A DNA stretch of 64,000 nt, taken from the NCBI GenBank assembly GCA_037126765.1, contig JBBCBC010000027.1, positions 9,324,406 to 9,388,405 on the forward strand. The letters run 5' to 3'. The position numbers and the translations under genes are program-made. The stretch's first letter is position 1, and each line of letters starts with the position of its first letter. Below are positions 24,794 to 37,025 of this stretch, one piece after another. This DNA is from Stenogyne calaminthoides. Taxonomy: Eukaryota > Streptophyta > Magnoliopsida > Lamiales > Lamiaceae. Under the pieces are notes generated by a model. That model was not told where the DNA came from, did not search any database, and saw only the letters and a program-made list of their open reading frames with translations.

Positions 24794-25559
24794 GTGGCTG
24801 CCCTTGTGGTGTGGGTCCCGTTAAGTTAAGATGGGATTCGAAAGCAGGATTCTGACAGTTAGGATTTGTCCACATTTCCTTTTTCGATGAGGAAACTCGG
24901 GAGGGTGCATGGAACGGTAATCATCTAATTCTTCCTTGTGCACAAACACTAGAATAAGTTGCACCTTGCATGGTGCACAACTAATATTATTTAATGAAAG
25001 TATATAATTAGAGCACGTCTTCTGTAAATTCGGCTTCACATAAACTTTGTTTTGTTTCGAGTGTTGTTGTTAAATAAAATCAAGAATTTTTATTAAAGTA
25101 ATAGTGCATATGCATAATACAATGAAAGTTAAGAAAAAGGCTCACGTAAACTTGAATTCACAAAATTTTCTGTCAGATAATTAATATTGTTTGCTTAAAC
25201 AATTAATATCTTTTAATAGAAAAATTATCAGTTAAAAATGCACTTGAATTGCATGGTGTAATTTCTGGTGCATATAATACATAAGTATTTGTTTAAATAT
25301 GTTACTATTAATATTTTTCTTTTTATGAAAAATTGATGTGAATTGGTGAGATTTAATAGTATTAATTCCACTATGATTTGGTGAGATTCAATGTTTTACA
25401 AGGTAACCCGGGTTTGAGATTTACTAATTTTCCACTATGTATTTTCGAAATAATGATCACTAAATGTGTATGGAATGACATTATTAATTAAGACGTGGCG
25501 TGACCTATTTTGAAAATTTAACCCCGGCCGGAGGGGAACGAGATCACCTATTTTATAAT

Positions 25560-25700
25560 TAGTGTTCCACTTTATATTTTATAATATGGATGGATGAAAC
25601 ATGGAATAATAAAAAATATTCAACGAACCACCATACACTGAATCCATGTGTTAAAGATCCAGAAGGATGAAACACCAATAAAATATGAAAAGTGGAATAG
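25560..25700. repeat. Dispersed repeat, related to 36609-36750
   Basis: It shares AGTGTTCCACT, CCATGTGTTAAAGAT, the CCACCAT region and GATGAAAC/GTGAGAC-type words in the same order with 36609-36750. No terminal structure was found. Confidence 0.45.
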
Positions 25701-25761
25701 GAGAATTGAATCGGGTCGGAGGATGTAAATTGAGTAAAGTAAACTTGGCTCTTAAATAATA

Positions 25762-26032
25762 CTCCCTCTGTTCCACTATATTTGTCTCGCTTTCCTTTTA
25801 TGGACATCCAACTATAATTTTCTCATTCCATAAAAGAAGAAAATAACTCCACTACTCATAATTTTTATCCTCATTTTTCACACAATATTACAAAAAATGT
25901 CACTCACTACTCCACTCAATACTCTACTTACCTTTTTCCTCTCTCCCAATACCCAAAATTACCCTTTATTTTTATTATTCTTTAAGCAAAACAACAACAA
26001 AAAATGAGACAATTACATCGGCACAGAGGGAG
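25762..26032. mobile_element. Stowaway-type MITE, TA target site
   Basis: The ends are CTCCCTCTGTTCCACTATAT and, on the minus strand, CTCCCTCTGTGCCGATGTAA. TA is present on both sides (25760-25761 and 26033-26034). 271 bp, non-coding. It lies upstream of zinc-finger gene copy 1. Confidence 0.8.
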
Positions 26033-26258
26033 TACTAGATTGCAAATCATATATATATGAGATGAGCAAATCATGTTCGAGCGAGGAATATTTGGAATTC
26101 GTTGACTTTTAATTATGGTGACACGTTGGTTATGAAATTGGTAGTGAAAGTAGTATATAGTAAGAAGTATAGTGAATAATGGTGGTGCTTTTTTGGATGA
26201 TTCTGTATGCATTATTACTCAAAAGAGTTGGATCCCAATATTAATGTTCTCTCTCTCT

Positions 26259-26317
26259 ATATATATTCTGTAAGGCCCATTTGTGGCTAGGCGTTATGAG
26301 GGGATGATGTTATTTGT
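26259..26317. other. Conserved upstream block, copy 1
   Basis: TATATATTCTGTAAGGCCCA followed by TTTGTGG, AGGCGTTATG, GGGGA and GATGTTATTTGTG matches 61975-62030 with few differences. It lies about 1.6 kb upstream of zinc-finger gene copy 1; the partner lies about 1.8 kb upstream of copy 2. A further shared TACGTGGC (26665-26672; 62106-62113) follows. It may be a distal regulatory element, part of an untranslated exon of another gene, or simply a slow-diverging part of the duplication. Confidence 0.5.
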
Positions 26318-29300
26318 GATTGTGAGGAGCATGTCTACGTACTATAATTACATGAACCCTACGTATTGTATTGTATTAAGAGTAACACTTCTCTCAATCA
26401 ATTGCATAAATTCTATTACTGTTATATGTAAAAATTATCACTGTTATATATGTATAAAAAATTCTACTGTTAAAAAATACTATAAAATATGTTTTAAACA
26501 ATAAAATTGTTTGTGCATAACAATAATATTTTTTTATGCATAATAATGATACTAAAATAATTGAATTCACCCTGAACTCGAGTTCAGAGAGTTAGTTTTT
26601 ATCTCGTATCAATATCAAATGAAAGATGAGGGTCCCTCCTTGATATTTTTGTTGGATAACTGCTTACGTGGCATGTCTACCTCGAGTAAGCAACGTATAT
26701 TTATTTGTACATGCACATGTATAATTTATATATACTGCACTCGAATGGTGAATTTTATAATAAGTTTCATGTTAAATTTATTTATCGTAAAATTAATTTT
26801 GAATTTATAGATTTAATTCTTCAATTATTATAATTAATATTATTTTGTTATGTAAGTTACACATTCCAATTATCACTAATAATACTTATGTTGTAATATA
26901 AATCATACACTTCAGTATTACGAGTGAGTAATTAATATCCATTATGTAGTAATATATAAATCATACCATTCAATTATTATAACAAATACTCTTTAATAAT
27001 ATAAATTATACTTTTAATCAGATTTACAGATTTCTTGTGTGAAACTTATAATATATACTTTGTCTTTATTAAATGGATTTCCTTTTTATACATTAAATTT
27101 CATACATACCACAAATATAGTTCAATTATTATATTAAAAATATTATTAAATGTTAATCTTCATCTTTAGTCCATATTTAATGTATTTTGTTATTAGTAAT
27201 TATCTTGAAAAATTAATAGACAGGGTAAAATGAAAAAAGAAACAAAAAATTTAACTTCTAATTAATATAATATGAAAAAAAAAATTGTAAGCGTTTTATT
27301 GTGGGAGATAGGATTGCACATGATAAATTTCACATGGGTACGTATGTGTGTCACATTTGTTCGCAAACAGATGCAACATTTTAGGATATACTAACTAGCA
27401 ATACTTTAATTACTTTTACATTGACATATGGATAATGACTTTAGAATTTGATAAAGATAATTCACGTAGTGGAATTATGGAATTACCGAGTATATATAAA
27501 TAATTTTACCCCTTCTCGGTAATTGAATATATAATATAGTAGATTTTTTTTTAAAAAGAAGTAGATTAGATTTTCAATTTACGAATTTGGAATTTATTCC
27601 AGATCATAATGCACAAAATTCCATCAATCTGTGAATGGTCTAGATTCCATCTTTTTCGCAATAATTCAACACCCATTTGATATGTCTAGTGGCACGTTTC
27701 ATGTTTCATTAATTAATATTCTCTTTCCTTGATGTATATATGTTTCTATAAGCAACCTCTTACATGGAATAATATTGCATGCATGCACACATGCTTCTGC
27801 ACAAGATCCTTAGTTTGTATATATTTTTTCAAAAAATAATATAATTAATTATCTCATTAAAACATGTTATTAGTATGTTATTTTACTACGCAACGATTTA
27901 CGAACCAGTAGCATGGACAAAAGGTTATATAATTGATGATGTGGTTCAAATGAGCACTATAGAATCCATAAAACAATTAAGGAGGGATATAATGAAAGTA
28001 TTAGTTCATATAAAAAATATTTAGTTTGCATGCTAGACAATATAAATATTTTTGGATACACATGAACTAACTAGTTGAAAATTAGTGGGTCAAATTAATT
28101 ATATATATCAATTCTACAGTGTAATTAGTGCAGAAATAATAGGACTCACATATTAGAATAATATTGTTTATTTTTGTAAATCAGGTAAATTTTGTTAAAT
28201 TTTTCTTTGAATAAATAAATTTATATATTTTGATTCGTTTCATAAATGAATTCCAAGACAGTCTCTTATTTAAAAGTTAAGTAACTTGATAGAAGATAGA
28301 TATATGGCTGTTATATATATACTCCATCCTCTCAATTCTGTACTAAATTAAGGAAGCGAAATGACCAAACACAATTTTCTGCAACACTAACATAGGAGAA
28401 AATAAAAAAAGTTGTTCAAAAAATAGATAGGGTATATTCTGCACTCTTTTTCTTGTCTGAAATAATTGACTATAAAGTGCTATTCTCCACACATGACAAA
28501 GGCTGATATTAATCTAAAAATGATTCTGTTATTATGGGGCCCAGCGATCGAATTAGTAGATTGGGAGAATACATCACTCAATTATTAGATTAATTAAGTC
28601 GTGATTCAGACTTTTCAATTAAATAAACTAACTAATCAAACTTAGTAATATAATAGAATCTCATGCCTCGTCGATTTGTTCTGTACGTAGTAGCTTTTTA
28701 CGAACCTGGCTCATGCATTGGTCCAATATTCTAATAAAATGGGGGTATGTATCATTGTTGGCCCCCATCTATCTGGTTGGGCACACTGAATTTACTAAAA
28801 ATAAATAAAAAGATTTGTGGTCAAGAAATATTCGTCTTGCAAAATTATTAAAAACTAGGAATATGTATGAAAATTATAATAATGGTAATTTTTTTTTTAA
28901 AATTATTTGAAGTTACAGTTATGGTAATTAATTAGGTTGATCTAGGCATTTAGAGTTATAAATAAACTAATTAATTAACTAATTCCAAATTCAATTTGAT
29001 AGTATATACTGGTTAATGACTTTAATCAAACTGAATTATTGCTTGAATATTCGACTTGTTACCTAATGATTCATTAAGATAATATATAGGCACGTAGCTA
29101 GCTCATGAAGGATAATAATTATAGTTGACATTTCCATTTATAATGTTTACATTTTATACAAAAATATACAGCTACAAATTATTTGTTAGAATAAATTATA
29201 GATTTTAGTAAAATATTATATATATTTTCAAAATGTGATTTTATTTTGTAATTAATGAATAAGTAGTTCAATTTAGAGTTTATAAGTGTATATATATACA

Positions 29301-29357
29301 ATGGGCCCATGGGGGAGTAGTGAACCATAGCATTATACATACAAGGTCCTACATAGG
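26318..29357. other. AT-rich intergenic stretch, part of the segmental duplication
   Basis: No gene. Several patches are related, in the same order, to 62031-64000, for example CATCACTCAATTATTA at 28572-28587 and 63973-63988, and the ATAATGCACA...GATTCCA region near 27606-27650 and 63148-63200. Otherwise it holds only AT-rich and homopolymer sequence. Confidence 0.55.
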
Positions 29358-29748
29358 CAGAGACGGACGCACGCAGCACGAGATGGGGGCACATGCCTCG
29401 ATCCATAAACTTTTTGAATTTTTTTATTGATATACTCATGTACAAAATTTTACAGATATAACCATTTTATTTTCACAATTTTTTTCATTGCATGTTCTGT
29501 TGACTAGCTGAGTTGGTAATGTGTCTCTTTTATTGGACGACTGTATCAAAACCTAATAGTATAACCGTTATTTTTTGTTCATTTTAATTATAACCCTTCT
29601 GTGTTCAAACTCAACCGTCCCTTTTACTTTTTTGTTCATTTTAATCATTTTAACTATAACTGTTTTTTTTTTCATTTCCCACCTCCCATATTTATATGAA
29701 TAATTATTATTATGCCCCTGCCATGAAAAATTTATGAATCCGTTCCTG
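29358..29748. mobile_element. hAT-like non-autonomous element
   Basis: Left end CAGAGACGGACGCACGC; right end on the minus strand CAGGAACGGATTC. Flanking octamers TACATAGG and TATATAGA agree at 6 of 8 bases, consistent with an aged hAT duplication. No transposase frame; the 88- and 114-codon minus frames overlapping it have no known domain. Confidence 0.45.
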
Positions 29749-30133
29749 TATATAGACATATTTTTAATGGTTCTAGAAATATTATTGTGCGTTGCCATAA
29801 AAATTTTGTGGCTCCGTATTACCTCAAAACTTCGGATAATCGACCATTTGAGCGTGCGTAAGAATACGTATAATTGTCTATAATTTTTTTTTTGGCGATC
29901 GAATTTGAACAAATGAAAGCTTGTTTCAAAAAATAAAAAGAAACAAATAAAAGCTCAAGTTGTTTGTCAATTCTTGCAGGACCTAAGAATATTCCAAAAG
30001 TGAAATTATCGAGACAATAATTATAACTGTTGGTGCAAGCTAGACTATCCAAGAATCTTGGGTTGTAATTCTTACCCATACATATCCACTTAATACTAAG
30101 TTCCCTTCCCACCAATGGAGTCACTACTACACA

Positions 30134-30350
30134 TTTAGGCTTGCACAACTACACTTGGACAACTCTTTTTTCAAACAGCTCTCCAAGTTATAGCTTGGAG
30201 AACGGTTTTATTAAAAAAAAAAAAAAGAGCGGTTTGAAACCGCTGTCCAAGAATAAAACTTGGAAAGCGGTTTTAAACCACATTGCAAGATCACTTGCAC
30301 AACGGTTAATAACCGTTGTCTAAGTAAAAACTTGGACAACGGTTAATAAC
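30134..30350. repeat. Subterminal palindromic repeats, CACTA copy 1 gene-5' end
   Basis: Repeated TTGGA(C/G)A(A/G)CGGTTxxxAACCG-type units, in part self-complementary, for example ACAACGGTTAATAACCGTTG. Such subterminal arrays bind the TNPA-type protein in En/Spm elements. Confidence 0.75.
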
Positions 30351-30644
30351 CGCTGTTTTTTTTTTTATATCAGATATATGTATCACTTGGCCTGCCTTCA
30401 TTTCTTCTCCCCAATTTCCTCTCCCCCCAAATCGCCGCAAACCGATCGAAGACCTAGCTCCTCCCTCTCACCCAAATCGCGCGCCGTCGTCGGTTTCCTC
30501 CTCCAACCAAATCGCCGTCGTCGCCGTTGACCTAGCTTCTCCTTCTCCCCCAAATCGTCGAGCGCCGACCTCCTCCCTCCCTCTCCTACCGCCTCCGCTG
30601 CCCTCCCCTACCGCCGTCGCCGTCGCCATCCTCCTCCATATATA

Positions 30645-30664
30645 TATAGGTATTTTTTATTTTA

Positions 30665-30695
<31 letters not shown>

Positions 30696-30737
30696 ATATA
30701 TTTTAATATATATATATATATATTGCATGTGTTTATT

Positions 30738-30772
<35 letters not shown>

Positions 30773-30821
30773 TTGGGATTAATTGTTAGGATATATATAT
30801 GTTTGGGATTAATTATTGTTA

Positions 30822-30881
<60 letters not shown>

Positions 30882-30900
30882 TTATATATATATATGTTTG
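30645..30900. repeat. TA/TG microsatellite with interspersed GGGATTAATTGTTAGGA words
   Basis: Long (TA)n and (TG)n tracts, separated by repeats of GTTTGGGATTAATTGTTAGGA. The same structure, inverted, occurs in copy 2 at 54553-54945. Confidence 0.9.
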
Positions 30901-31590
30901 GGATTAATTGTTAGGATATATATAGCTAATTTGTTATGATTAATTGTTGTTAGTATGGGATTAATGTTGGTTTAATTATATTGTTGTTAGTATGGGATTA
31001 ATGTTGGTTTAATTATATTGTTGTTAGTAGCTTGGATTAATTGTTGTTAGTGGCTTGAATGAATTTTTGTTAGTGTTAGAAATGAACATTTTGTTAGAGA
31101 TGAATAATGCACTTAAGGTGTTTGATAATATGCTTGTGTGAGGATTTAAGCATAAATTAGGATTAATACATTATGATATATTTTGGTTATTAATTTAATG
31201 AATGGATAGTGATTAATGATTAATGATGATTAATGGTGATACATTAGGATACATATTGTCTTGAAAAGTAACAAAAATTGTGAATGAGTGAAAAATTGGA
31301 AGGATTTCAAAATTAGAAAATTAAAATGAATGTAGATTAAGTATGGTTAGATATTCTTTTAGGTTTAATACTTTAAGATAATTGTCTTGAGAAGCAGTCT
31401 TCATATTGTCTTTTCTATAGGCATCTGTAGTTCTATATAGATCAAAAGTGGGTTCGAGCAGATCGATTATCAGATGAGTATAGGAATGGGGTGGAAGAAT
31501 TTTGTAATCATGCAATTTTGTTTCTTCGGGTTTATTGAATATTGTTTGTTTTTTATTTATTAAATGTTGTTTCTTCTGCTTTACAGGATC

Positions 31591-34500
31591 ATGTCTCGTT
31601 TGCCATATCCCGGAGATGATGGAGATGATGATGGATATTCTGATGGAGATCATGGCGCATATGATCATGGTGCATATGATCGACAAAGATCTCGATGACT
31701 TGAGAGAGTGTGACATCGATGCTCCCACCACCACTAGCAGCACGGGGGGAGAAGACTTTTCGGTATATAGTCACCATGTCATCTATTAAGAGAGCTCGTA
31801 GCAAGGGAAAAACACTTAAGGTAATTTTATTACAATTGAACAGTTTGAAATCGATAAATATATTGATTGATCGTTGAACCTAATTAAATACTATGTTATT
31901 GCAGTTATCGTTCAATGAGTTTGGACATGCAATAGGAAAAGAGAGTGAGTCGTTGTCCTTCTACATTGGAGCTGCAGTCAGGAGCGTGATCCCTATCGTC
32001 TTCGACCAAGGATGGCGTAATTTCAAACTCCTTTGAAGGAAAGATTATGGGACGAACTTTACGGTATGTTAATTATATATTTATTGAAAGTTGTAGTATG
32101 ACCCTTAAATTTACTAAATTGTTATGTTATATGCGTATAGACTACATTCAGAGGTCTTGACCACACAAAGAAGAAGCAAATATTGTCGCAAGCTGGAGTA
32201 ATGGCCAAGAATTTTCGGACTTGGTTGAGAAGTAACACACGAGATCCGGAAACTGGTCTTTACTCGGCTAGTCCGCCTCCGGCATATCAGAATAGCCCTA
32301 TGGTGGCTCCACCTTTGGGAGGAGTTTGTGTGAGCTATGAAGGATGATTTCGTGTAAAATTGATCAATGTCATTTCCTCAATTTCTAATGCCCTAAGTTT
32401 TTCAGTGTTTATCATATTTCTATTATACTGTAGAATCGAAGTAATAAAAATCGCGATCAAGCCAAGTCGATGGAGGCGCGATATCGTGGATTTAACAAAG
32501 GTTATGCACGAATAAGAGAAAATATGGTGAGATCAAAATCCTAACTTAATTTTTTTTTTATATATTCACTTTTAATATATCTAATAAAGGGACACGTTCA
32601 TCACTATCGTAGAAAAGAAGAAAAAGAAGAAAAGTTTGGAGAGAGTGAGCCTATTGTTACCCGCTTTTGACTTATTTCGGACTACCGAAAAGGGTCGAGG
32701 CGGGAATATTCACGATCGATTACGCGATGCACCATCGAAGAAGTGGTAATCTATCCATTAATTTATCTTTCAATTACAAACTATTATTTATAAACAAATA
32801 ATTAAATAATAATCTTTTTTTGTTTTTGTGATTCAGAGCGTCTATCTCGGACCATGACGCCCAACGACATCCGCATTATCGGTACGATGATCTGTTTGGG
32901 ACGGGCTATAGGTACTTGAGAGCATCCCGACCAATTTCTGAGTGTCCGGATATGGCGTGACGAAAGACATCGTTAGCAATGGCACTGGTCTTCAAGCCAT
33001 GAATATGGTGGGTATACTAACGGAACATGTTGCCAAGTTGTCTAAAGATGTGGAACGCGTTTGAGGTCCGAGAGAAGAACGAGCCTGAGAATGTCGCCGA
33101 GTGGAGCAAATTTGTGAACATAGTGTCGCTAATGCTATGTTTCAATTTTAACCTTAGGGACGACTTTATTGAGGCACTTCAAAACGTCTCTAAGGTATCA
33201 GATATGCATGTCTCACATTTGTTTTAATTAAAGACTAGTTTATTAAAATTTTCTAACTAAATATCTTATTCGAACAGCCAACGACCTTTTGATACCTTTA
33301 TTTGGAGGATCCCGTCGGTTGGTGGCCACAGAACGCTGATGACTCCCATGGAATGATTCATGGTCATCCCATCACTTACGGTTTCGTGAGGGTCACACTC
33401 GATGTACCCGTAATCGGACAAGATGATTGTCTATGCAAAACCAATCGATGAAGCCGTCCACAATCCGAGCAAATGGCCGAGCACTTCATCGAATGGCCGA
33501 GCAACTTGGTCTCTAGCACCATGAGGGTAAAATATATGTTATTAAAGTTCATTATCTTATTTGTGGTTCTAAATAATATTGCAAATTAATTGTAGAATCT
33601 GCCGACACCACAAATGCCTCGGAAGAAATCACCACAAAAGGCTAAAGAAAAATCGAGGGGTGTCGTAGACAGTGAGAGGGGGAGAACGAGGTACTCCATT
33701 GCGCTCTGACTTGGTTATCCCATGACTGGAGACTTAGATCACGATGATTATGTACAGTCTAGGGTGCACCGGATGGTTTCGAGATCGTCACAGTTCCCAT
33801 GCTTGCTCACTTTCATCAGAATACTTTCCAAGAATTCGTTAGTGAGGAACATGTGCGCGAAGTCTTGAATAACGAGTGGTTGAGTGCAACCACCATAGCC
33901 CTTTACCTCAGGTATGTGTTTACTAATTCTCAATATTCACTTTCTGTATAGTTTAATTTTCTTTTTAAATATTAATTAGCGTATATATGTTGGTTAAAGA
34001 TATTTGGGTGAGGTATATCTCTCCAGAGATGTCCGAGCAAGTGGAATGTATTCTTCGTCTCCCCAGTGTCTTGCATATTGGGTGATAGGTGCATGACCAT
34101 GGATGGGTTAGTTAATCATATCTTTGAATCAAACGGGAGCGATCATCTCATTTTTTTGGCCAACAAATGTGGGGTGAGTGATAAACATTTCGTTAAAATT
34201 TGTATTCATGTTTATAATATTTGCACATATATATACTAAATTTGCAGTTAATTTTAATATTCTCAATATAATATAGGAACCATTGGGTGCTGGTCGCCAT
34301 ACACATGAATACATTAAGTGTGTATTTTATGGACCCAGCTCGGGATGAAGTTTATTCAAATCATACGATCTCGTTTCATATATGGAAGCGTAAGTTCATT
34401 TTTAATATTCTATACAATGATTTGTTTTACTTTTAAAATTATGCATATTTAATCTATTTTTATTTTTTAATTATAATACTAATAGTGTGATGACGATGTA

Positions 34501-34931
34501 TCGGAGTCGTCTTCAGAGTCAAGGTTCAAGATCTAAGTTAAATTAAGTGAACTGGATTAACATTAAGGTAAATTTAATTTAGTAAATTATCAAATTAATA
34601 AATCATAATTGTAATACGTGATTATAATTGTTAATCAACAGGTTCCGAGACAACGAGATAATGAACATTGTGGACATTTTGTGTGTTGCTTTATTGAAGA
34701 TATAATCCGCGCTTCTCTAACGAACATTCCTCTCAATGTAAGTCAATTTATCGATTTATTTAAATTATTATTGATTGAATAAAAATTCATATTATATTGA
34801 TTGATTCGTTGTTTGCAGTTTGTCTATGAACGTGAGCTCAAGTCTTACTCTAAGAAAAGACTGGAGAAATGGAAAAACGATTGGACGGGTACCTTTACAA
34901 TCGATTCTTATATTCATACGATATTGAGTGA
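31591..34931 (+). pseudogene. CACTA copy 1 gene: En/Spm-associated protein with Ulp1 domain, decayed
   Basis: Homologous, exon for exon, to the gene in CACTA copy 2. The first exon starts MSRLPYPGDDGDDDGYSDGD at 31591 but gains a base near 31680, which gives a stop within about 30 codons. An exon near 31906-32063 keeps the En/Spm-type motif VRSVIPIVF, then a frame break. The exon at about 32143-32347 reads TTFRGLDHTKKKQILSQAGV. The exon near 32589-32746 also has frame breaks. Later exons include the DUF8039-like region (about 33275-33525, with broken frames) and the Ulp1 protease region: HWV and MDP near 34280-34335, and CGHFVCCF near 34670, ending with TGA at 34929-34931. The frame breaks make it non-functional. 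The family is probably an accessory transposition protein; the protease role is inferred. Confidence 0.8.
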
Positions 34932-35227
34932 TCGTTGTTTGAAATTTTGGTAGCATGCAATTAAATTATATATTTGTGATGATATATATTTCATGTTTTT
35001 GGTGTATTGGACGTATGTTTATGATTGTATGTTTATTAATTTATTTCATGATGTGTATGTTTATTTATTTGATATTTTGGTATATATATATGTTGTATAA
35101 GTTTTGGTTTATGGTTTTATTATAGGATTTTTGGTTTATGGTTTATGATATTGGACGTATATATAAGTTTTGATTTATAGTTTTATTATAGGATTTTTAA
35201 AATATAAATTAATAATTTTAAAAAAAA

Positions 35228-35505
35228 AGATATTTGACAGCGGTTAATAACCGCTGTCTATCTAACATAATAAACGAAATTATAAAAAAAATTATGTTAG
35301 ACAGCGGTTATTAACCGATGTCCAAACCAAATGCTTGGACAGCGGTTAATAACCGCTGTCCAAGACACCTCTTGCAATGCGGTTGAAAACCGCTGTCCAA
35401 GTACGATTTCTTGGACAACGGTTTTTTATCAGCTGTCCAAGCTTGGACAACTGTTACTTGGAGAGCGGTTCTCCAAGGTCATTTTTCACAGCTGTCCAAG
35501 CCCAA
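35228..35505. repeat. Subterminal palindromic repeats, CACTA copy 1 gene-3' end
   Basis: Repeats of GACAGCGGTTAATAACCGCT-type units. The unit at 35334-35364 is a 31-nt palindrome with 15-bp arms around one central base. Spacer words are CTTGGACAGC and its complement. Confidence 0.8.
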
Positions 35506-35521
35506 ATGTATATTAGTGAGT

Positions 35522-36756
35522 TTAAATACAAGCATACACCGGCTGTTGTGCAAATTTAAATTGTGCAACATACTTTGAAATAGATAAATTAAAGATTTAT
35601 GGGTCAACGTCCAACTTCAAATTGAAACCAGTTAATAGATTGAGTTGGATTATATAAGTGTGTTAATTAATTTATATCGCGGAGTATAGATTTGTATAAA
35701 AGTGTTAAGTTAATATATAGAATCATCCCGTAATTTAAGTCATATAAAAAATTAACCATATATATATATTTTAATTTTAGCCATTTTAATGTTAATTTTG
35801 ATCCTTTTAAATTAAAATTAAACATACAAAAGAACCAAAATTACTGCACCGTGCAGTTACGGACCTTACGGTAGAGGTTTCGTTCTCATACATCTCCATC
35901 TCCATTTAATATTAGTTCTCTTCCCACCAATGGAGTTTATATACAAGCCATACACAATCTCCCATGCAAATTATTTTGAAAATTTATGGGCCAATTTTAA
36001 TTGAAACCAAATAGATTAAGTTGGATTAATGCTGATTAATTTATATCATGCATGTATCTTAAATTTATATAAATTTACACAAAAATGTTGAGTTAATATT
36101 AAGAATCGTCATGTAATTTAGGTCATATTAAAATTCAGCACTGTATTTTGTTGCCTTCTCAATTTTGATCAAAATTATCAAAATTGAAAAAGAAAAACAT
36201 ACATAACCAGAATTTTAATCCTATATGTTTTAATTTCTTCAAAATTAATTGGTTCCCGTGGATAAAAATTAATATCAAAAGGACTAAAATTGAAAAAAAA
36301 AAAATGCAAGATTGCGTAGAACGGTGTAGTACAACACCAGATTCATATCCATATTTGGTGGATCATTATGTAGATGCATGACAAAATGTATTCCTTTATT
36401 TTTAAAAGGCAAATGTAATTTAGATTGTGATCATTTTAATCATGTACATTTTTACTTTTTTAATTTGGGTCCTTTTAGACCAAAATTCAAAAAAGATACC
36501 AAACAAAAATTAGGTTTTGTATGTAATGCATTTTCAATATTGGTAATAATAACCAAAAATCGAAAGGTAATAATATATAGCGAATGATATCATCTGTTTC
36601 ACTTTCAGTGTTCCACTCCATGTTCTATATTGTGGATATATGACAAGTGGAGATTAAAATATTATCCAAAGGCCCACCATAATCCTGGTTCCATGTGTTA
36701 AAGATTCAGGAAGTGAGACATATTTGGAACATTAGAAAATGACACAGAGGAATGAA
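35522..36756. other. Flank between the two CACTA elements, with a tandem host duplication
   Basis: It contains two related host segments. Segment A is about 30060-30121 plus 35522-35875, split by CACTA copy 1. Segment B is about 35882-36230 and uninterrupted. Segment B has CCACCAATGGAGTTTATATA where A has CCACCAATGGAGT, the transposon, and AGTTTAAATACAAGC. 36609-36750 is a copy of the dispersed repeat at 25560-25700. No gene. Confidence 0.7.
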
Positions 36757-36767
36757 CACTAATACAC

Positions 36768-37025
36768 ATTTGGGCTTGGACAGCTGTGAAAAATGACCTT
36801 GGAGAGCGGTTATAACCGCTCTCCAAGTAACAGCTGTCCAAGCTTTGATAAATTGATAAAAAACCATTTGTCCAAAAAATCAGACTTGGACAATGGTTTT
36901 CAAATCAAGATTGCAAAGAGGTGTCTTGGACAAACGGTTAACCACCATCTAACATAATTTTTTTTTTATAATTTCGTTTATTATGTTAGATAGACAAATG
37001 ATTTATTAACCATTTGTCCAATATC
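36768..37025. repeat. Subterminal repeats, CACTA copy 2 gene-3' end
   Basis: GGAGAGCGGTTATAACCGCT units and related, more decayed ACAAATGGTT units. It corresponds to 35228-35505 of copy 1 in inverted orientation. Confidence 0.7.

Larger units (their letters stand above)
30122..35518 (+). mobile_element. CACTA transposon copy 1, TSD AGT
   Basis: It begins CACTACTACACATTTAGGC and ends with the inverted counterpart ...CCCAAATGTATATTAGTG. AGT is duplicated at 30119-30121 and 35519-35521, the 3-bp target duplication of CACTA elements. 5397 bp. Subterminal arrays of a palindromic motif lie at both ends. It encodes one decayed gene (31591-34931). Nothing resembling the catalytic TNPD transposase is visible, so the copy is non-autonomous. 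The microsatellite at 30645-30900 lies upstream of the gene. Confidence 0.93.
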
